Part shown: one piece after another, positions 5,266-9,076 of the stretch | How the letters are laid out: each line of letters opens with the position of its first letter | Position numbering within the stretch: position 1 is the first letter of the stretch | Assembly (NCBI GenBank): GCA_026984275.1 | Contig: JALSSM010000351.1 | Location: 1-9,076, forward strand | From: Gammaproteobacteria bacterium | GTDB taxonomy: Bacteria; Pseudomonadota; Gammaproteobacteria; CAJXQU01 | Direction of reading: 5' to 3' | Length of the DNA: 9,076 bases | Made by a program: the position numbers and the translations under genes | Notes under the pieces: generated by a model | Database searches by the model: none | Seen by the model: the letters and a program-made list of their open reading frames with translations, nothing else | Told to the model about the DNA's origin: nothing

Positions 5266-8200
5266 ATGATAAAAAACTCGCTTCTTAACTCTCGCAAAAA
5301 TCTGATTACCATTTTCTGTTTTTCAATCCTGTTTATATCTACAAAACTTTTCGCTCAGCCTTTTCCGATAGTTTTTGTCACTCAAATCCCTAAACCCAGT
5401 GACTTCACTACAATTGGTGCTGTTTTTGGTAACCATAAAGCCAGTATGAAAAAGGTAGGTCGAGGGGGAGATTTATGGATTAAATATCCAGATGGAACTT
5501 TTAAAAACCTCACAGCATCTGCCGGTTATGGAAATGAAGGACAACAGGGTTCAAACTCAATAGCTGTCCGTGATCCTTCTGTACACTGGAGTGGAAATAA
5601 AGTTATTTTCAGTATGGTTGTTGGTGCACCAACAAAACGTTATGAAGTCAATACATTTTACTGGCAGCTTTATGAAATTACCGGGCTTGGACAAAATGAA
5701 ACCCCGGTTATTACCAAGGTTCCGAATCAACCCCTGAATTACAATAATATTAGCCCAATATACGGAACTGATGATCGAATTATCTTTACCACGGATCGTC
5801 CCAGAGATGGACTATCGCACCTGTATCCTCAACTGGATGAATATGAAATGGAGCCTACAAATACCGGACTGTGGAGTCTTGATCCGGCAACTGGTAATTT
5901 AAAGTTACTCAATCATGCTCCTTCAGGAGACTTTACTCCCCTCATAGATAGTTTTGGGAGAGTTATATTTACTCAGTGGGATCATTTACAACAAGATCAG
6001 ATGGCCGATGCAGACAGAAGACGTATCGCGTCAAATCGACCTCTTCAGTATGGAACGTTTAATTATAGTAGTGAAGATTTCAGCTCCGTTCCTCTTTTTT
6101 ATGACAGAACAGAAGTCTTTCCTGAGCCAAGAGATACCAGCATTACGCTTGCTGCAGCAGGAGCCAATCTCGAAGGACATCGGTTTAATCATTTTTTTCC
6201 ATGGATGATCAATGAAGATGGTACTGAACTTGAAACACTCAACCACATAGGCAGACATGAGCTATCTGATTATCTGGCAAGAACCTTCAACGATGACTCT
6301 AATATCAGAGAATACTATGGACAAATTCCCAGAATTAATGACAAACCGATCAACAACATGCTTCAAATCACTGAACATCCACATGTCCCGGGACGATTTA
6401 TTGGAATTGATGCACCAGAATTTCGCAGTCATTCTGCCGGACAGATAATTTCGTTGGATGCTCCACCTTCTATGAATCCGGATCAGATTAAAGTTACCTG
6501 GATGACGCATAGAGACACCTCTGGTATTACATCAACTCCATCAGCTAACCATTCCGGACTCTATCGGGATCCCCTCGTACTGGCTGATGGCAGCGTCATA
6601 GCAGCACATACTTTTGAAACCAGAGAGGATAGAAATATTGGTAGTAGGGCTAATCCTCGCTCTATGTATGACTTCAGGTTAAAACAGATTGTTGTTGGTT
6701 CTAATGGATATTTTGTTTCTGGCACCAACCTAACTAATGGGATTTCAAAAACAATCAGTTATTGGGATCCAGATCAGCTTGTAACCTATTCCGGGCCACT
6801 GTGGGAATGGCAACCAGTAGAACTTCGTCCCCAGACAAGACCTGCAAAGAGAGTCCCTGTTATTGAATCACCCGAACAACAGATTTTTACTCAAGCCAAT
6901 GTCAATATAAATGAATTAAAAGCATATTTAAAAAAGAAAAAGTTGGGATTAATCATAAGCAGGGATGTCACAAGCAGGGATGACCAGGATCAACAGCAAC
7001 CATTTAATTTACGAGTTGCTGGAACAAACAAACAAACAACAGGTGCAAGTGGAAAAATCTACGATGTAGCGAATTTTCAGATCTTTCAGGCCGATCAGCT
7101 TCGCGGCATGCGCAGAAGTGATGGCGAGGTCATTAAAGGCCGTCGTGTGTTAGGACAACCTATGCATGATGAAATGGCTGTCAATATGAACCCGGACAGT
7201 ACGGGTTTGCCAACTGGAAGCGTGAATATTGCAGAAGATGGCTCTGTTGCTGCTTTTGTTCCAGCAGAACGAGCCATATCTTGGCAAACTGTTGATCCTG
7301 CCAGTACTCCCGTAGTTAGAGAACGAAACTGGTTAACAATCCAGCCCGGTGAGATCCGGATGTGTCCTGCATGTCATGGAGTCAATGACAAATCCCAATC
7401 AGGGGCAACTTCCCCAGTTAATCCACCTCAGGCATTGTTGAAATTATTAAATCACTGGAAAGCAACATTATCGGTAAGAAACGATTTTGATGATAATAAT
7501 ACTTCCGATATCTTATGGAAAAATAGTAGCGATGGACTACTCTGGATGTTCAAGTTGAACAAAGGCAGAGTTAAGGAAAGCGTTCCAGTCGCACGTGTCT
7601 CTGATCTCAACTGGCAAATCGCAGGTATTGGTGATTTTAATAAGGATGGAAATGCCGACCTTCTCTGGAGACATAGGACATCCGGACTGAACTGGATATA
7701 TATGATGGAAGGCAGTCTGGTATTACAAAGTTTAGCATTGAATACTGTCAGCGATCTCGCCTGGAAGGTTGAGGCTGTTGATGATTTTAATAATGATGGA
7801 AAATCAGATATTTTATGGCGAAACCAAAACACAGGTGACAACCGTTTATATCTTATGAATGGGAATATCATTACTGAGGATGTTTTAATCAATAAAGTTA
7901 CGGATCCAGACTGGAAAATAGCAGGTACAGGTGATCTCAATAATGATGGATATGCAGATATTGTATGGAGACATGCAACAAATGGGGCTAATTGGGTTTT
8001 CCTGATGCAAGGAAAAACAATTTTGAGTAGTCTGGCAATAAATACTATTCCTGATTCTTCGTGGATAATTGCAGGACTGGCAGATTTCAATGCTGATGGA
8101 AAAACCGATATTTTATGGAAAAATAATAATACTGGTCTTACCTGGATTTATCTGATGGATGGAAACATAATCACTGCAAACGCAGGAGTCGGTCAGGTCT

Positions 8201-8382
8201 CTGATTTAAACTGGGAAATTGCCTCAGTCAGGGATTTTAATGGTGATCAGAAAGCCGATATTTTATGGCGCCACAAAATTACCGGGAATAACTATCTTTA
8301 TATTATGAATGGTACTCAACTGTCCTCGCATTATCTATTAAATAATATACCTGACCCACAATGGAAAATAATTGATCCCTGA
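5266..8382 (+). CDS. Exported HzsA-related monohaem protein fused to six FG-GAP-type repeats
   Basis: A 1038-residue exported protein. A signal peptide (NSRKNL, hydrophobic core, cleavage after A30 in LFA-QP) sends it to the periplasm or surface. Residues about 31-560 look like the propeller region of proteins related to hydrazine synthase alpha subunit (HzsA): RGGDLWIKYPDG (67-78), VRDPSVHWSG (101-110), FSMVVGAPT (115-123), SPIYGTDD (163-170), TQWDHLQ (236-242), FFPWMINEDGTE (310-321). A linker follows, then GEIRMCPACHG with a single haem c motif C700-x-x-C703-H704; I find no other cysteine in the mature chain. From residue 740 come six 50-residue repeats with the calcium-loop pattern D-F-N-x-D-G-x-x-D-I-L-W. 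Hydrazine synthase itself needs HzsB/C, absent here, so the reaction is unknown; periplasmic redox or sensing is plausible. ATG 5266 is the first start after an in-frame stop at 5257-5259 and gives a good signal peptide, but has no clear Shine-Dalgarno. Probably monocistronic. Confidence 0.75.
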   Translation: MIKNSLLNSRKNLITIFCFSILFISTKLFAQPFPIVFVTQIPKPSDFTTIGAVFGNHKASMKKVGRGGDLWIKYPDGTFKNLTASAGYGNEGQQGSNSIAVRDPSVHWSGNKVIFSMVVGAPTKRYEVNTFYWQLYEITGLGQNETPVITKVPNQPLNYNNISPIYGTDDRIIFTTDRPRDGLSHLYPQLDEYEMEPTNTGLWSLDPATGNLKLLNHAPSGDFTPLIDSFGRVIFTQWDHLQQDQMADADRRRIASNRPLQYGTFNYSSEDFSSVPLFYDRTEVFPEPRDTSITLAAAGANLEGHRFNHFFPWMINEDGTELETLNHIGRHELSDYLARTFNDDSNIREYYGQIPRINDKPINNMLQITEHPHVPGRFIGIDAPEFRSHSAGQIISLDAPPSMNPDQIKVTWMTHRDTSGITSTPSANHSGLYRDPLVLADGSVIAAHTFETREDRNIGSRANPRSMYDFRLKQIVVGSNGYFVSGTNLTNGISKTISYWDPDQLVTYSGPLWEWQPVELRPQTRPAKRVPVIESPEQQIFTQANVNINELKAYLKKKKLGLIISRDVTSRDDQDQQQPFNLRVAGTNKQTTGASGKIYDVANFQIFQADQLRGMRRSDGEVIKGRRVLGQPMHDEMAVNMNPDSTGLPTGSVNIAEDGSVAAFVPAERAISWQTVDPASTPVVRERNWLTIQPGEIRMCPACHGVNDKSQSGATSPVNPPQALLKLLNHWKATLSVRNDFDDNNTSDILWKNSSDGLLWMFKLNKGRVKESVPVARVSDLNWQIAGIGDFNKDGNADLLWRHRTSGLNWIYMMEGSLVLQSLALNTVSDLAWKVEAVDDFNNDGKSDILWRNQNTGDNRLYLMNGNIITEDVLINKVTDPDWKIAGTGDLNNDGYADIVWRHATNGANWVFLMQGKTILSSLAINTIPDSSWIIAGLADFNADGKTDILWKNNNTGLTWIYLMDGNIITANAGVGQVSDLNWEIASVRDFNGDQKADILWRHKITGNNYLYIMNGTQLSSHYLLNNIPDPQWKIIDP
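7483..8379 (+). repeat. Six in-frame 150-bp repeats coding FG-GAP/VCBS-type units
   Basis: Units start at bases 7483, 7633, 7783, 7933, 8083 and 8233 (residues 740, 790, 840, 890, 940, 990), a period of exactly 150 bp with no indels; the last unit is one residue shorter. Each begins with a D-x-[ND]-x-D-G type loop, then ILW or similar, then W-x-Y/F-x-M, then D-x-x-W. The loop is degenerate in unit 1 (DFDDNNTSD) and altered in unit 6 (DFNGDQKAD). The DNA copies have diverged, so this is an old protein repeat and not a recent duplication. Confidence 0.9.
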
Positions 8383-8386
8383 TTAA

Positions 8387-8405
8387 AATCTTTCAAAGAT
8401 TATTT
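8387..8405 (+). terminator. Weak AT-rich hairpin after the HzsA-related gene
   Basis: AATCTT (8387-8392) pairs with AAGATT (8396-8401) around a three-base loop just after the stop codon, followed by ATTTATTA. The stem is short and AT-only apart from one pair, so termination would be inefficient. Confidence 0.35.
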
Positions 8406-8476
8406 ATTATCACTACAGTATTATTTCTATGTGATCTGTAATTTAACGACTGTTCCAGAAACAAAATCATTGTAGA

Positions 8477-8506
8477 TTGACCAATCCACACCATCTGCGT
8501 TAGGGT
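8477..8506 (+). promoter_or_regulatory. Candidate promoter of xseB-ispA
   Basis: TTGACC (8477-8482) is a five-of-six match to a -35 box; 18 bases on is TAGGGT (8501-8506), a weak -10. It lies 30 bases before the xseB start in the only gap between the two transcription units. Confidence 0.3.
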
Positions 8507-8536
8507 ATCGCACCTGATTCAGACAGGACTATAATC

Positions 8537-8779
8537 ATGGCAAGAAAGCCTAAATCCTTCAATTTTGAGAAATCTCTTGCCGAGCTTGAGACATTGGTAG
8601 AAACCATGGAGAACGGTGAGATCAGCCTTGAAGACTCACTCAAGCATTTTGAACGTGGTATCTCTCTGACCCGAGCTTGCCAGAAGGCATTGGAGGAGGC
8701 TGAACAAAAGGTCAAAATCCTGATGGAAAAAGATGGTCAGGCTTCCCTTGCCCCGTTTGACCAGAGTGAAGAAGACTGA
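8537..8779 (+). CDS. xseB: Exodeoxyribonuclease VII small subunit
   Basis: An 80-residue acidic helical protein, the same size as E. coli XseB. It forms exonuclease VII with XseA, which degrades single-stranded DNA to oligonucleotides; several small subunits bind each XseA. Family features are FEKSLAELETLVETME (10-25), the turn GEISLEDSLKHFERG (27-41), then a second helix ending AEQKVKIL (55-62) and the typical tail SLAPFD. It forms a two-helix hairpin with no signal peptide. The start is supported by AGGA at 8525-8528, eight bases upstream. ispA follows after 45 bases on the same strand, the arrangement usual in Gammaproteobacteria, where dxs often comes next. Confidence 0.96.
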   Translation: MARKPKSFNFEKSLAELETLVETMENGEISLEDSLKHFERGISLTRACQKALEEAEQKVKILMEKDGQASLAPFDQSEED

Positions 8780-8824
8780 TTCCTGATTTTGACTTAACAA
8801 GAACAACACTGATAACGATAAAGA

Positions 8825-9076
8825 ATGCCCCACTCAGAAATAATAAAATCATACCAGGCTCAGGTCGATAAAGCGTTAGAGTACTGGCTGCCAGCAGATC
8901 ATATTCAACCCGAACATCTTCATGCGGCTATGCGTTATTCAGTGTTAGGGGATGGCAAACGCATTCGTCCAGTTTTAACTTATGCAACTGGCTATGCACT
9001 GGGTGTTCCCCTGTCCTCACTGGATGGACCAGGTTGTGCTGTTGAACTCATCCACGCCTATTCCCTGATCCATGAT
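8825..9076 (+). CDS. ispA: Farnesyl diphosphate synthase, N-terminal part (window edge)
   Basis: The first 84 codons of a polyprenyl synthase of the IspA type, which condenses IPP with DMAPP and GPP to make farnesyl diphosphate for quinones, undecaprenyl carrier and other isoprenoids. Visible motifs are GDGKRIRP (43-50), equivalent to the E. coli GGKRLRP substrate-binding segment, and AVELIHAYSLIHD (72-84), which leads straight into the first Asp-rich DDxxD motif just beyond the edge. The context after xseB supports ispA over ispB or crtE homologues. The start is ATG 8825-8827; the codon before the preceding one is a stop (8819-8821), so no upstream start is possible. The Shine-Dalgarno is weak. 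The protein is incomplete only because the window ends. Confidence 0.93.
   Translation, partial: MPHSEIIKSYQAQVDKALEYWLPADHIQPEHLHAAMRYSVLGDGKRIRPVLTYATGYALGVPLSSLDGPGCAVELIHAYSLIHD

Noticed and set aside
5259..5288. Nine-codon frame (ATG 5259) overlapping the start of the HzsA-related gene
   Set aside because: It could act as a leader peptide, but it too lacks a ribosome site, and a frame this short is expected by chance.
7452..8090. 212-codon open frame antisense to the FG-GAP repeats
   Set aside because: It is in register with the 150-bp repeats; the same codon pattern in each unit avoids antisense stops. No start context or recognisable domain supports it.
5266..8382. Annotation as true hydrazine synthase subunit
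   Set aside because: Only one haem motif is present, no HzsB or HzsC partner is visible, and the host looks gammaproteobacterial, not an anammox planctomycete.
8409..8435. ATCAC and GTGAT pair near TATGTGATCT as a second CRP site
   Set aside because: The half-sites are 17 bases apart and outward-facing, not in the TGTGA-N6-TCACA arrangement; only one half resembles CRP.
1..9076. Mobile element, CRISPR array, prophage or tRNA
   Set aside because: I saw no terminal inverted repeats with transposase, no spacer-repeat array, no phage genes and no cloverleaf sequence on either strand.

Overview
This window looks like chromosomal DNA of a gammaproteobacterium with an AT-leaning genome. ParE, XseB, IspA and a Kbp-type LysM protein all read as close relatives of their Escherichia coli counterparts, xseB is followed by ispA as in many Gammaproteobacteria, and there is a Gram-negative porin. 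I cannot name the genus. A propeller of the PQQ-associated family and a large HzsA-related cytochrome suggest an environmental, respiratory lifestyle, but that is inference.

Layout. (1) Bases 1-843, minus strand: the first 281 codons of an outer-membrane porin, cut by the left edge. (2) Bases 844-1434: a 591-base AT-rich divergent intergenic region with no credible gene but several repeats, including phased 7-mers, a 14-bp tandem repeat and a UUCG-capped hairpin. (3) Bases 1435-2388, plus: a secreted seven-bladed YVTN beta-propeller of the type found beside PQQ-dependent dehydrogenases. (4) Bases 2470-4389, minus: parE, starting at TTG, convergent with the propeller gene; a 12-bp perfect hairpin lies between them. 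(5) Bases 4539-5060, plus: a BON-LysM protein like Kbp/YgaU, followed by a strong intrinsic terminator. (6) Bases 5266-8382, plus: a 1038-residue exported protein that joins an HzsA-related propeller/monohaem region to six FG-GAP-type repeats of exactly 50 residues; a perfect-core CRP-like site lies upstream. (7) Bases 8537-9076, plus: xseB and the first 84 codons of ispA, the beginning of what is probably an isoprenoid operon.

How the genes relate. The core genes (parE, xseB, ispA) are housekeeping. The accessory part is the envelope set: porin, periplasmic propeller and the HzsA-related cytochrome. Nothing in the sequence shows that these three work together. The best candidate for something under-described is the HzsA-related/FG-GAP fusion with its CRP-like site. 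I see no tRNA, rRNA, insertion sequence, CRISPR array, integrase or attachment site.
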